A stretch of DNA of 64,000 bases from Molossus alvarezi (lineage: Eukaryota; Chordata; Mammalia; Chiroptera; Molossidae), in the NCBI GenBank assembly GCA_037176705.1, contig CM073898.1, forward strand, positions 24,412,488 to 24,476,487, in the 5' to 3' direction. This document shows positions 1-10,347 of this stretch, piece by piece. A program made the translations under genes and the position numbers. The notes below the pieces were generated by a model, which was given only the letters and a program-made list of their open reading frames with translations, had not been told where the DNA came from and searched no databases. Numbering within the stretch: the first letter of the stretch is position 1; each line of letters opens with the position of its first letter.

Positions 1-615
1 TCTTTTCCATCTGTACTCACTGCCCAGGTGATCTTACCCAGCCCCACAGCTCTACAATTATGTGCAGATGATTTTCAAATGTATATCTCCATTGCCAACC
101 TCTCCTTGAACTGTCCCAAAGGCACCGCAAATGAAGATATGCAAAAATGAACTCACGGTTCTACACATTTCCCCACATCTCAGTTAATGAGAAATTTTGA
201 CCCGGTTGCTAACTCCTCTCTCTCGGTTCAGGACATCAGCAAATCTGGTTGTACTCCTTCACACTGTGTCCTGAATCTGTCCACTTTGGAGAACTGCTTC
301 TACTCTGGGTCAAGCCACCATCATGTCTCACCCAGCCTCCCTGCTCCATCCTGGCTTCCTTAGTCTCCTCTCCACACAGGAGCCAGAGCTATCCTTTGAC
401 ACTGCAACCAGTGATTATTACTGGATCAAAACCTTCTAATGGCTTCTCGTTTCACTTGAAATAGAATCCACTGTCGAGGCTGGCTAGACCCTACATGACC
501 TGGCCTCTCTGTACCTTTCTGATTTCACCTCCTACCACTCTCTTCCTCATTCACTTCATTCTGATCACATTGACCTCCTGACTCTTCCCAAACAAACTGA
601 GCATGTCCTGGAGTC
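1..615 (+). repeat. L2 LINE fragment
   Basis: Diverged L2 in sense orientation. The order of phrases follows the L2 3' half as I remember it: a C/T-rich stretch about dates and isolation of plates gives way near 470-560 to the run equivalent to 'ctacatgacctggcctctctgtacc...ctcctaccactctcttcctcattcactt'-type sequence. Several indels break the reading frame. No poly(A) or 3' end is present, so the fragment is internal. It is an ancient mammalian LINE relic with no coding potential left. Confidence 0.75.
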
Positions 616-867
616 ATGGGGGTGGGGGCGCCAGGGCAGCAGGAGATCAAAGATCATGAGCAGGAGCCTGGGGCTCGGTTGTGAGCTGTCTGTGCCAAGG
701 GAGGCCATTCATGTTTAGCGGGTTCTGAGAGCACGGTGCTCAGAGAAGTGGCTGACTTGGCCATGGAGCAGCGACAAGATTCATGGGTCCGGAGAACTCC
801 CTCAGTCCATCTCTTGCCTCCTCTCATCTTTCTCCCTCCAAAGAAAGACATTTTAAGAAATACCAAG
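616..867. other. Unassigned unique DNA
   Basis: No repeat, RNA gene or convincing coding frame recognised. The open frames here overlap each other on both strands and match nothing I know. Confidence 0.4.
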
Positions 868-1084
868 GGCCTGGCCGGTGTGGCTCAGTGGTTGAGCGTC
901 GACCCATGCACCAAGAGGTCACTGGTTCGATTCCCAGTCAGGACACATGCCCAGGCTGTGGGCCTGATCCCCAGTGAGGGGCGTGCAGGAGGCAGCTAAT
1001 CCATGTTCTCTCTTGTTGATGTTTCTATCTCTCTTTCCCTCTCCCTTCCTCTCTCTTTAAAATCAATAAAAAAGAAAAAAAAAG
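868..1084 (+). repeat. VES-type SINE, older subfamily
   Basis: tRNA-derived SINE in sense orientation. Box A-like GGCTCAGTGGTTGAGCG (about 882-898) and box B-like GGTTCGATTCC (about 922-932) form the RNA polymerase III promoter. The tRNA-unrelated part differs from the other copies: it has a CAGTGAGGGGCGTGCAGGAG stretch and ends with AATCAATAAAAAAG rather than the usual GGTGAGGATTAAA. Together with its divergence this marks an older or separate VES lineage. Confidence 0.88.
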
Positions 1085-1690
1085 CTAACTTAAAAAAAAA
1101 CAAGGAACAAAGATAAAAATATGGGATACAAAATAAAGTGGAATGAAGAATCCAAGTATTGAGTATTTTTCAGCATTGGGCAAATTTTGAGATGTAGATG
1201 TGGGTGAAGAGCAAAAGACCAGAAAAAATTTGACAGGAGGGAGCAAGGGAGGGAGTTGAGGGCCTATCAAGTTTGAGAAACTTGCCTTCAGATCCTCAGA
1301 AAAGTCACACCCTGAAGCCTGATCTCCTTTAGGCTTCTATGTACCAGCAAGGCCTGTTTCCTCTGTGGTAGCAAATAAACATTCCCCTCACCTGCCCCCC
1401 ACCCCCACATTTGCATAGGCAGCTTTAAACTATCAACCAAAGAGTTTCTGACTCATCCGATGACCCCCTCCCACATCTGTCAGCAGGGGAAACTCCAGGT
1501 GGTGAGGTTCTGTTTTCTGCTTCCCTGTTCTGGACCGATTTCCACCTTGGGAGGTGGATGGAAGTGAGGGGTAGGCGGGTTGTCTGTCCTCATGGTCCCG
1601 CATCCTCACCCTTCTTCCTGTTTCTCTACCAAACTCTATGTTTCCATTTTGAGCTGAAAGTGATGGATAGTAGGATTTACTCAAAACATT
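1085..1690. other. Unassigned DNA
   Basis: No repeat or gene recognised. The stretch contains an A-rich start (SINE tail) and mixed unique sequence. Bases 1681-1690 are the left target-site duplication of the next SINE. Confidence 0.4.
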
Positions 1691-1930
1691 TTTTTTTTTA
1701 ATCCTCACCCGAGGACATTTTTTGTTCAGATAGAGTGGGAGGGAGAGAGAGGAAGAGAGAGAGAGAGAAACATCGATGTGAAAGGGACACATCGAGTGGC
1801 TGCCACCCGCACGACCAACCAGGGCCGGGGACAAACTGCAACCGAGGTATGTGCCCTTAGCGGGAACCGAACCTGGGTCTCTCGGGACCGCAGGCCGATG
1901 CTCTAACCGCTGAGCCAAACCGGCCAGGGC
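1691..1930 (-). repeat. VES SINE, young
   Basis: Full-length VES on the minus strand: T-run (A tail), CCTCACCCGAGGAC, GA-rich body, ACATCGATGTGAAAGGGACAC, then the tRNA part ending in CCGGCCAGGGC at 1930. Box B complement is GGAACCGAACC near 1862. The target-site duplication TCAAAACATTTTTT lies at 1681 and again at 1931. It keeps many CpGs, so the copy is recent. Confidence 0.96.
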
Positions 1931-2609
1931 TCAAAACATTTTTTAATCAAGAGATTAAACTCTGATTAAACATGAGACAGTGTGTAAATCAGATGTAGAA
2001 TTGAAGCTTTGAAGATATTTCTGTGTTCTCAAAACCACAAAAATTCATTCCTAAATATTGTTTCCTCCTTTAGCCAATTTTTGCATGTTGCCCAAAAAGG
2101 AGATAGGGTAGGACCCTTTAAAAGGGGCAAGAGGTTACAAGTGTCAAGTTATAGGAAGCTCTGTGTCCCCAAATCTGTCTGTCTTCTTCCCTGGATTCAG
2201 TACACCATCTTCCACTGAGCTCCCACAAGCTGCATGACACCCTGACAGTTAGCCCCAGGCAGCTGGTTTGAGCTCTCATTCCGTATTTTGAAAGCAATGG
2301 GTAGGCCATAATCTGTGGGATCTGTTTGAATTGGCAGTTTTCCCTCTGGAGATGGATCATATCAAAGCAGCAGACAGGCTGTCTGTCTGAGCCATTTTCC
2401 TGACGTCAGGGCTACTGATCTGGCTGCTACCAGACATACACAGTAATCATGGGGAGAGGGCTTGAGACAGTTGGGCATTAAGTGCAAAGGAAAAAGCACT
2501 CAGAGACGTGGAATTTATTTGCATTGGTTCAGAGAACCAAAGAAAAAAGTTAGTGGAGAATGAAATATTCCATGTGCCCACTGAAATAAGAAACTATTTT
2601 AGTGCACTT
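1931..2609. other. Unassigned unique DNA
   Basis: No repeat or gene recognised. It holds the perfect CRE palindrome listed separately. Reading frames here are short and unrecognised. Confidence 0.4.
2401..2408. promoter_or_regulatory. Perfect CRE palindrome TGACGTCA
   Basis: An exact full cAMP-response element, the CREB/ATF binding site, in a non-repeat stretch. The CpG in its centre has survived, which is unusual in CpG-depleted surroundings. A single 8-bp site can occur by chance, so function is only inferred. Confidence 0.35.
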
Positions 2610-2773
2610 TCCCAGTTCTCCAACTCACTGGTGGCTGTTTCCCAGGCTCTTCTGCTGATTCCTCTTTGTCTCCAGACTGGTTGATGCTGAGGGGCCCCAG
2701 CGCTCAGTCCTTGGCCCCTTCTCTTCTCTGTCTCACTTAGTTCATTGTTGACTTCATCCAACTTCAAGTCTTT

Positions 2774-3076
2774 ATGTCATTATTTTTTTGGTTTAATCCT
2801 CACCTGAGGATATTTATTTATTTATTTATTTTTAGAGAGAGTAGAAGGGAGGGAGGAAGAGAGAGAGAAAGAAACATGATAAAAAAAAAAAAAGAAAGAA
2901 AGAAACATGGTATGAGATAGACACATGGATTGGCCACCTCCCATATGCACGACCCCAACTGGGGCCAGGGATTAAACCTGAAACCCTATCATGAGCCCTT
3001 GACTGGGAATTGAATCCACCACCCTTTGGTCTGGAGGCTGATGCTCCAACCACTGAGCCCAACCGGCCAGGGCCAG
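2774..3076 (-). repeat. VES SINE in L2
   Basis: Minus-strand VES with the tRNA part ending CCGGCCAGGGCC near 3074. The L2 sequence CTTCAAGTCTTT is duplicated on both sides (2762-2773 and 3077-3088). An A-rich and AAAG insertion lies inside the GA-rich body (about 2880-2905), and the TTTA-rich tail is expanded. Confidence 0.94.
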
Positions 3077-3315
3077 CTTCAAGTCTTTCAACGCCACCTG
3101 TATATTGATGACTTCTAGAGCTCTCCTCTGCCCTCCGGTCTCATGTATTCAACTGCCTCCTGAACAGCTCCACTTGGAGGTCACACTCAATATGCCCCCA
3201 CTGACCTCCGGATCTTCTTTCCATACACCTGGTCCACTGATGATGGTCTTCTTCATCTCACTTGACAGTAGCTTTAGTCTTCCTATAGCTCAGCCAAAAC
3301 ACTGGAGAGACTCTT

Positions 3316-3965
3316 TTTTTAAAATGTTTTATTTATTTATTTATTTTAACTCATCTTTATTGTTGGGTGTATTACAGATGTCCCCTCTTTCTTTCCCCAC
3401 TGACCCCCTCTTCCTCAATCCCACCACCCTCCTGCCTTCCCCACACTATTGTCGGTGTCCAGTGGTTCTGCACACATGCACAGAAGTTCTTTGGTTTATG
3501 TCATCCCACCCTCTCTCTCCCTCCCCCCTTCTCTTTGAGGTTCATCAGTTTAATAACCAATTTGTACTTCTTTTTAAAATTAAAAAAAATTTTTTTTTTA
3601 ATTTAAAAATATTTTATTTTTTATCCTCACTTGAGGACATTTTTACATTTATCTTCAGATAGAGCAGGAGGGAGAGAGGAAGGAAGAGAAAGAGAGAAAA
3701 ATCAATTCAAGAGAGACACATGGACTGGCTGCCACCCACACGACCCCAACGGGGGCCAGGGACAAACCGCAACCGAGGTACGTGCCCTTAGCGGGAACCG
3801 AACCTGGGCCTCTCTGGTCCACGGGCCAATGCTCTAACCACTGAGAAAAACTGACCAGGGCCCAATTTGTACTTATTAATTCCATCATCTTTTTCACCCA
3901 TCCCTCCAGCCCCTGCCCATCTGGCCAGCAACAAAAAGTTCTCTGTATCTATGAGTCTGTTTCTT
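3316..3965 (-). repeat. HAL1 3' UTR insertion, 5'-truncated
   Basis: Minus-strand LINE 3' end: T-run, ATCTTTATTGTTGGGTGTATT, a long C/T-rich tract (the G-rich 3' UTR on the sense strand), then TGGCCAGCAACAAAAAG and CTATGAGTCTGTTTC. It matches the HAL1 3' UTRs at 15344 and 29825 rather than the L1 3' UTR at 53663. The probable duplication is GGAGAGACTCTT / GGAGTGACTCTT at 3304 and 3966. A VES is nested inside. Confidence 0.88.
3570..3861 (-). repeat. VES SINE nested in HAL1 3' UTR
   Basis: Minus-strand VES with a long AT-rich tail (3570-3620). The tRNA part ends CTGACCAGGGC. The target duplication CCAATTTGTACTT flanks it at 3557-3569 and 3862-3874, so it inserted after the HAL1 fragment. Confidence 0.95.
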
Positions 3966-4190
3966 GGAGTGACTCTTGACTCCTCATCTGCTTTCACATC
4001 TCATATCCAATTAGTCAGGAAATAGCCAAGTAAGGCCTATTTTTGAAGTACATCCAGAATCCAATCCCCCTTCACCACCTCCATTGCTACCACACTGGTC
4101 CAAGCCATCATTATCCCTTGCCTCGATTAGTGTAAGAGCCTCTTATGTCCTTTTATCAAGTCTTCCTGCTTCTACCCTTCAGTCTATTCT

Positions 4191-4451
4191 TTTTTTTAAT
4201 TACTTTTATTTATTTTTTATTGTTTTTTATTTTATCCTCACCTGAGGACACCTTTTGCATTTATCTTCAGATAGAGCGGGAGGGAGAGAGGAAGGAAGAG
4301 AGAGAGAAATATCGATATGAGAGAGACACATCAACTGGTCTGGGGCCAGAGACAAACTGCCACTGAGGTCCGCGCCCTTAGCAAGAACTGAACATGGGAT
4401 TCTCTGGTCTGCTAGTTGACACTCTAACCACTGAGCCAAACCGGCCAGGGC
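4191..4451 (-). repeat. VES SINE in L2
   Basis: Minus-strand VES with target duplication CCCTTCAGTCTATTCT at 4175-4190 and again from 4452. Part of the body (the CACCCGCACGACC region) is deleted between the ACACATC and GGGGCCAG runs, making it shorter than its neighbours. Confidence 0.95.
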
Positions 4452-5151
4452 CCCTTCAGTCTATTCTTAATGCAGCAGCAAGAGTGATCCTTTAAGAAAG
4501 TCAGATTGTGTCACTCTTTTGCTCAAAACCCTCCAATAGTTTCTCATTTCGTTCAGAGGAAATGTCAATGTCTTTACAGTGGCCAGCTTGACCCTCTGTG
4601 ATCTGTCCCATAACAGCACGCTGACTTCGTCACTGGTCAGTCTCTCCCTTTGCTCACTCTGGTCCAGCGACACTGGCCACCTTTGCTGTTTCTGAACATG
4701 TCAGACTGGATCCTACCTCCTTTCTGCCTGGAGTACTTTTCCTGCAGAAAGCTTCATGTCTAATTTATTTATCTTCTAATCCTTGCTCAAATGTAACATT
4801 TCAATGAAGTCTTCCTTAACCCCTAATTTAAAATTTTAACCTTGATCTCTCTTACTCTGTTCTACTTTTTCTTTTACCATCCCTCTTACACACTGCACAA
4901 TTTAATTATTTAATATGTTTGCATTTTATTGTCTGTTTTTTTCTTTTAGAATGCAAGCTCCATAAAGGCAGAGATCTTTGTTGATTCAAACCATGACTGG
5001 CATATAGTGGGTTTGTTGAATGAATGAGTGAAATTCAATGGAATCATGGACAGCCTTACAAGGCAGCCATATGAAAGGCAGGCAGTAGAACCTGTAGAGG
5101 ACTTCAAATTGTAGCCAGGTGTGGTCAAGGATTAGAAAGGTTCAGGGTTGT

Positions 5152-5396
5152 GCCCTGGCCAGTTTGCTCAGTGGTTAGAGCATTGGCCTGTGGTCCAGAG
5201 AGATCTGGGTTCGGTTCCCGCTAAGGGCACGTACCTCAGTTGCAGTTTGTCCCCAGCCCTGGTTGGGGTCGTGTGGGTGGCAACCACTCGATGTGTCTCT
5301 CTCATGTCGATGTTTCTCTCTCTCTTCCTCTCTCTCCCTCCCACTCTATCTGAACAAAAAATGGAAAAAGTGCCCTCAGGTAAGGATTAAAAAAAG
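5152..5396 (+). repeat. VES SINE
   Basis: One of only three sense-oriented VES copies. It opens with CCCTGGCCAGTTTGCTCAGTGG, contains box B GGTTCGGTTCCCGC near 5209 and ends GGTAAGGATTAAAAAAAG. The duplication AAAGGTTCAGGGTTGT lies at 5136-5151 and 5397-5412. Confidence 0.96.
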
Positions 5397-5412
5397 AAAG
5401 GTTCAGGGTTGT

Positions 5413-6389
5413 AATTGCAACCAATATTGTGAGCCAGAATCATCTATTCAGTAGCCCTCTGGAGTCTGTTGCATGGTCACTGATCATTAGCCAATCAGAT
5501 GAAAAGAAAAATCAGTGATTCTACTAGTTAGTCTTATGTGGAGGCGTGACTTTTAGATTAATCTTTGTCCTCACCTTGGTTACTAGGAGGTTAAACTGTA
5601 TTTCATAATACAAAACATCTAATATGGTTCTTGACTACGGTATGGAAATGGATACTGGGTTATGGTTTTCCTCCTCCATACAGACATACAAAATGGAAGG
5701 GAAAGTGAAAGCTCAGGGGGAAATCCTACATTCCTAGAATTGGACCTGGAGTGAGCTAAGTAGGGACATTTTTTGGTGGTGAGTTCCACACCCATACATA
5801 CTTGGTGGGTAGGTTGACTTTAAAATAGTGATCTTTGCATATACTACAGCCACTTCTGTCATGGGCTAAGGCACAGCACCAGACAAGTGTCACTTAGTAT
5901 TGATACAGAAAAATGACTTGATTGTTTCAGGACCACAACCCAAAATCCACTTCACCCTTCTGCCTCTAGTGTCAGACCTGCTGACTTAGGTTCTGGTACT
6001 TCTGCCTCTTGCTAGCTTATCCTTCAACTCAGTGCTTCTGACAATGGTTTCACCCTATGGATGTGGTGACTGATTATTAGTAGCATCCACGTTCATACGC
6101 AAAGATCCTACTTAAGATGATAAATTGGGGAGGCACCTTACATTTAGGGCTTGGGGTGGCTGGTAACCTTACAGATGCCCCATCCCCGTGCTCCCTCCCA
6201 TTGGCTTTGGCTATGGTGAAACTTGATGTGTAGAAGTTCACTTTCCCCAGAAGTTCAAAATTTCACTCAGCTCTGACTATGTAATTTGGCCATTGAATAA
6301 TAGGGTGAATCCAAATTTTCTGGTTACCAGCAACAGAGAAGTGGAATTAATTGAGAACAGAAACCACAGCCCATACCTTGGGCTTGAAT
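5413..6389. other. Unassigned unique DNA
   Basis: About 1 kb with no repeat, RNA or coding signal that I recognise. Confidence 0.4.
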
Positions 6390-6580
6390 GATCAAGAACC
6401 ACATTGGCTGGCTGATCGAGCAGAGGATCTTAGGGTCCTATGAAGTGAAGTTTATGACTTTTTTGTTGGTTTTATGGGCAAATCATATATCCTCTTTGGG
6501 CCTTGGTGTCTTCATCTGCAAACGACAGGAATTCAACCTAGTGAACTATTGGATCCCCTTCAAGGGCTATACAGTAGTAT
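6390..6580 (+). repeat. MIR SINE
   Basis: Sense MIR. The core 'GGGCAAATCATATATCCTC' type run followed by GGGCCTTGGTGTCTTCATCTG (about 6477-6520) is the diagnostic MIR 3' part. Confidence 0.72.
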
Positions 6581-6584
6581 AACA

Positions 6585-6792
6585 TTGTGTTGAAGTGTGG
6601 CCTTTGGAGATAGAACTGAGTTCAAATCCTGACTCTACAAAGTAAAAGATGTTCAAGTTTGAGGAGATTATGAATTCAGTTTTCTCCTGGGTAAAATGGA
6701 GATTATACTCACTCATTGGCTTCTTATGATGATTAAATGAAATAATATGTAAGGAAACACCTTGTGAAGTGAAGTCTGGCACATAATCACTG
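6585..6792 (+). repeat. MIR SINE
   Basis: Second sense MIR directly after the first. It has GAGTTCAAATCCTGACTCTAC (box B region), TTTTCTCCTGGGTAAAATGG, and the 3' end ATGATTAAATGAAATAATATG ... TCTGGCACATAATCACTGC. Confidence 0.88.
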
Positions 6793-6829
6793 CATGAAGG
6801 GTGTTAGCTGCTATGAACTTGCATGCAAT

Positions 6830-6990
6830 CTGTTTGGGATTGTGTTCCAAACACATTATCTTGTGCAAAGCTCACGACTGTGGGGGCCGGCCAGGTGGCT
6901 ATCGTCATCTTTATTTTATCAATGAGAAGAATGAAGCTCAGAGAAGTCAGATTATTTCACAGAGCTGGTATGTGATAACGCCAGGGCCTT
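6830..6990 (-). repeat. MIR-like fragment
   Basis: Contains ATTTTATCAATGAGAAGAATGAAGC..CAGAGAAGTCAGATTATTTC, a degenerate antisense MIR core, then ACAGAGCTGGTATGTG. Diverged; the call rests on this core. Confidence 0.55.
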
Positions 6991-7200
6991 GCCAGATATG
7001 GTGGGAGAAGCAAGGGAGGAAGCAGTCAGACATTCATTGAGGAGATACAGCTATACTCACCTACCCAGTAGGGCAGACCTTTCATCACTGTCATTTATGT
7101 AAGAAAGTTCTCTAGGTAATACAAAAGGAAAGCCAGGCAGAACAAAATGCTTTTTGCTTCCTGAACAATGAAATAAACTTCCTAATGAAATAACCTTCCT

Positions 7201-7460
7201 TTTTTTTTTTTTTTTTAATTTTTTTATCCTCACCCGAGGACATTTTTCCATTTTTTTGTTCAGGTAGAGTGGGAGGGAGAGAGAGAGAGAGAGAGAGAAA
7301 CATCGACGTGAAAGGGACACATCGAGCGGCTGCCACCCGCACGACCGACCAGGGCCGGGGACAAACTGCAACCGAGGTACGTGCCCTTAGTGGGAACCGA
7401 ACCCGGGTCTCTCTGGACCGCAGGCTGATGCTCTAACCGCTGAGCCAAACCGGCCAGGGC
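7201..7460 (-). repeat. VES SINE, young
   Basis: Full-length minus-strand VES with high CpG retention and a tRNA part ending CCGGCCAGGGC. The duplication TAACCTTCCTTTTTTTT is at 7191 and 7461. It sits at the T-run that begins the next L1, so the SINE inserted at or beside the L1 poly(A) tract. Confidence 0.96.
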
Positions 7461-7470
7461 TAACCTTCCT

Positions 7471-8311
7471 TTTTTTTAATGTTTCAATTAAAAATATATA
7501 TATTTTTATTAATTTATTTTTGTTACAGATGTTTCTCTTTTTTCCCCCATTGACACTCTCCTCCCCATCCCCCTTGCCCCTTCTCCAGCTTTGTTGTCTA
7601 TGTCCATTGGTTATGCATACATGCATATAAGTTCTGTAGTTTATCTCTTCCCCCCCAACTCTCCCTCTTCTGGGGTTTGTCAGTCTGTACCCTACCTCTA
7701 TGTCTCTGGGTCAATTTTGTTCATCAGTTTGTCTAGTTCATTATATTCTGCAAATAAGTGAGATCATGTTATATTTGTCTTTCTCTGCTAGGCTAGTTTC
7801 ACTTAGCATAATACTCTACAGGTCCCTCCATGTCATCTCAAATGATAAGAGATCTTTCTTTCTTACAGCTGCATAGTATCCCATTGTGTATCATCAGAGA
7901 GATGCAAATTGAAACAACAATGAGGTATCACTTTACACCTGTCAGAATGGCCGCCATCAACAAATCATCAAACAAGAAGTGTTGGTAAGGGTGTGGAGAA
8001 AAGGGGACTCTAGTACACTGCTGGTGGGAATGCAGACTGGTGCAGCCACTATGGAAAACACTATGGTGTTACCTCAAAGAGTTAAAAATTGAACTTCCAT
8101 TTGACCCAGTGATCCCACTTCTAGCAATATAACCTAAGAAGCTTGAAACACCAATCAGAAAGAATATATGTACCCCTATGTTTATAGCAGCAATTTACAA
8201 TAGCTAAGATCTGGAAACAACCCAAGTGTCCATCAGTAGATGAGTGAATAAAAAAGCTGTTATACATGTACACAATGAAATACTATGCAGCTGTAAGAAA
8301 GAAAGATCTCT
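7471..8311 (-). mobile_element. 5'-truncated L1 with inverted 5' segment (twin-primed)
   Basis: 7471-7885 is an L1 3' end on the minus strand: T-run, GTTACAGATGTTTCTC, C/T-rich 3' UTR, then the end of ORF2 at CAGCTGCATAGTATCCC. At about 7886 the sequence switches to the plus strand of L1 ORF2 (CAGAATGGCCGCCATCAACA ... GGTGCAGCCACTATGG). It runs to 8311, ending in the same ORF2 region read the other way (ATACTATGCAGCTGTAAG). The two arms meet head to head with a short overlap. This is the signature of twin priming during target-primed reverse transcription. Confidence 0.9.
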
Positions 8312-8490
8312 TTTTTCTTCTTATTATTATATTTTATAAACTTGACATGTTACACATGGTAAATATCAGGTGTGTGGCATGTTACTTGGATACATTTATA
8401 TATTGTAATGTGATTTTCATGAAAGCAATACTTATCACATTACACCATAGTTTTAGTATTCGATATTATTGGCCATCTTTACTACACTGT
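8312..8490 (-). repeat. Old L1 (L1M-type) 3' UTR
   Basis: Degenerate antisense copy of the mammalian L1 3' region: TATAAACTTGACATGTTACAC ... CAGGTGTGTGGCATG ... GTGATTTTCATGA ... CACCATAGTTTTAGTATTCG. No coding content. Confidence 0.65.
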
Positions 8491-8724
8491 GACTGGATCT
8501 CTACGTGCAGCATCGTTCTTCTGTGCTGTTGTTGCACTGTCCCTCGACGTTGCAGGATCAGACGCTGCTAAGGTCATTGCGGGGAATGCGCTGCTTCTCA
8601 CCAGCCTCTCTGGATGTAGTCCCTGAGATCCAAGGCCCAACTTTTCACCTCTGAGCTTCACCACTACCCCATCAGTATCTCTCCTGGGGCTCTTTTATCT
8701 CTTAAGACGGCATTGAGATTCTTT
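8491..8724. other. Unassigned CpG-rich pocket
   Basis: A short stretch with about eight CpGs in 130 bases (about 8460-8590) among AT-rich old repeats that have almost none. No repeat family or gene recognised. Confidence 0.4.
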
Positions 8725-8940
8725 TTATTAAAAAATAAAACTTTTTAAAGAGAACAGATCTTAAATGTGCTCACCACACACACACAAATTGTAAGTATAT
8801 CAGGTGATGGAAATATAAACTAACCTTGTGTGGTAATCTTTTTGCAATATATAGGTGTGTAAAATAATCAAGTTGTACACCTTAAACTCACACAATGTTA
8901 TATGTCAATATATTTCAATAAAACTGGATAAAATAAAAAA
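8725..8940 (+). repeat. Old L1 3' end (L1M type)
   Basis: Sense 3' terminus with the familiar run GGTGATGGAAATATAAAC ... AGTTGTACACCTTAAACTC ... TCAATATATTTCAATAAAAC and a short A-rich tail. The AATAAA at about 8916-8922 is the element's poly(A) signal. Confidence 0.82.
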
Positions 8941-8989
8941 TAGTTTTTATTCCTTTGCTTTTTGTATACTAAGGTAATACATGCTTACT

Positions 8990-9345
8990 GTAGAAAAGTT
9001 TAAAAATACAGAAATGTATAAAAAAGAAAACACCAATCTCAGAAATGACCACTATTAACATTTTCTACATTTCATTCCACTTTCTATAGCATATGCATAC
9101 ATCAATTTTACATAATCATTATCCTTTGTTTTTTTTATTACCTTTGTTTCATACTTAAAATCTTTATGTGAGAATTTCTTGTTATTAAAATGATTTGAAA
9201 ACATAGCTTTGAATGGATCATCTATTATAGGCATGCACCAAAATTTATTTAACCCATTTCCCACTGTGGGACACTAAGTTTTCCCAACATTTCACTTTTA
9301 TAAATGATAGCTGATGAAACATTTTGCATGCAAACCTTTTTCCAC
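8990..9345 (-). repeat. Old LINE-like 3' region
   Basis: Antisense old repeat, recognised by the order: ACCACTATTAACATTTTCTAC, TATGCATACATC, TTTAACCCATTTCCC, ACATTTCACTTTTATAAATG. I know the pattern from mammalian genomes but cannot name the subfamily. Similar pieces occur near 24670 and 44235. Confidence 0.5.
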
Positions 9346-9879
9346 ATCTCTGATCTTTCCTTCATAACATTTCCTGTGTAATAAGGCAGAGGATGACTCC
9401 CAAGGACTAGCCCACATCGGAAGCAGCTGAGCGACAGAAATGCCGTGTGCAGGGGCTTCTCCCGGCCAGTAGGCGTCACCTTCGCCTCATGGTTTCTCCT
9501 TTTACCTATTTTTCTTGGGATGGTTTTTGAAAACCAGTTACAGAAAAAATTTGTGAGACAATAACTTTCAATTCCCAATATTGAAGTCTCCTACAAGGGA
9601 CACAAATCAACAGTGCCTGAGGCCTGCAGACCTGGTTATTTTGCTTTTGCTGTTGGTTTGACTTCACTCAACCCAGGAGCATGTTTACTGCTGACCTGAT
9701 TCTGAGAAAAAGCATTCAATCTGGAGGGCTGGCAAACTCCATTCTCTCAGACTTTCTAGGAAAACACACACACACATGAACACACACAAAAGTGTGAAAA
9801 AACAAAACTGCTTATTGAGTACTTTCTCAAAGCATGGAGTAATTAAAAATTCACAACAATTAAAAAACAAGTACTATTA
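9346..9879. other. Unassigned unique DNA
   Basis: Apart from a short CA run at about 9763-9790, no repeat or gene recognised. Confidence 0.4.
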
Positions 9880-9995
9880 TCAACACCCTTTTTTAGAAAA
9901 GGAAACTGAGGCTCAGAGATGCTAACTTGGCCAAGGGGGCCCGCAGCTAGTCAATGGCCTAAGGCATCATTCAAATCCAGCTATATTTATCTCCA
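9880..9995 (-). repeat. MIR SINE
   Basis: Antisense MIR core: AAAGGAAACTGAGGCTCAGAG ... CTAACTTGGCCAAGG ... GCAGCTAGTCAATGG. Confidence 0.85.
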
Positions 9996-10017
9996 AAGCC
10001 TGTGATTTTAACAATAG

Positions 10018-10165
10018 TCCCGTGCTTGTTAAAAATATAGATTCAGAGGCTCCACCCCAGGACTATTGGACAAGAATATCCTGGCAGAGAGCCCTAGAAC
10101 TTGCATTTAAACAACCTTCTTGGGAGATTTTTATGTGTGCTAAAGGGAGATGCTGGTTTCATCTG
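10018..10165. repeat. MER5-like hAT fragment
   Basis: TTAAAAATATAGATTCAGAGGCTCCACCCCAGGA ... CTTGCATTTAAACAACCTTC ... GGGAGAT follows the order of a MER5A-type nonautonomous hAT-Charlie element. No terminal repeats or 8-bp duplication could be fixed. Confidence 0.55.
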
Positions 10166-10347
10166 TTCTATAAACGAACCAACTAGAGGTCATGACTAGA
10201 GAGTCTGGGTTGGTGGACTTTGGGCAGCCTGCGCCTTGAGTCACTTGTCTGGTCACCATTTTATGTCAGCAGCAAAGGTCTTGAAATACAGTTCTCTAGG
10301 GCTGGCTTGTCAGAGAGCATATGACATATTTTGAAATTGAGAGCTTT

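Larger units (their letters stand above)
2610..5035 (+). repeat. Long L2 LINE copy, interrupted by four younger insertions
   Basis: The host sequence reads as one sense L2 once the insertions at 2774-3076, 3316-3965 (with 3570-3861 nested) and 4191-4451 are removed. Typical L2 phrases appear in order: GGGGCCCCAGCGCTCAGTCC near 2691, the 'cacatctcatatccaattagtcagg' type run near 3995, GTCCAAGCCATCATTATC near 4100, GCTCAAAACCCTCC near 4520. The 3' end is reached near 4980-5030 with GTTGAATGAATGAG. Frames are broken throughout. Confidence 0.88.

Noticed and set aside
882..960. tRNA gene
   Set aside because: The A and B boxes here and in all similar sites belong to SINEs: no intact cloverleaf, and each is followed by a SINE body or A tail.
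1433..1918. 161-codon frame starting MAQRLEHRPAVPRDPGS, with near-copies in many places on both strands
   Set aside because: It lies in VES SINEs (for example 7260-7448, 16995-17231, 37085-37315, 44020-44214). The similarity is that of the SINE, and frames differ in end point from copy to copy. It is not a gene family.
3105..3662. 185-codon plus-strand frame
   Set aside because: It runs through L2, a HAL1 3' UTR in antisense and the tail of a VES; an accidental frame through C/T-rich DNA.
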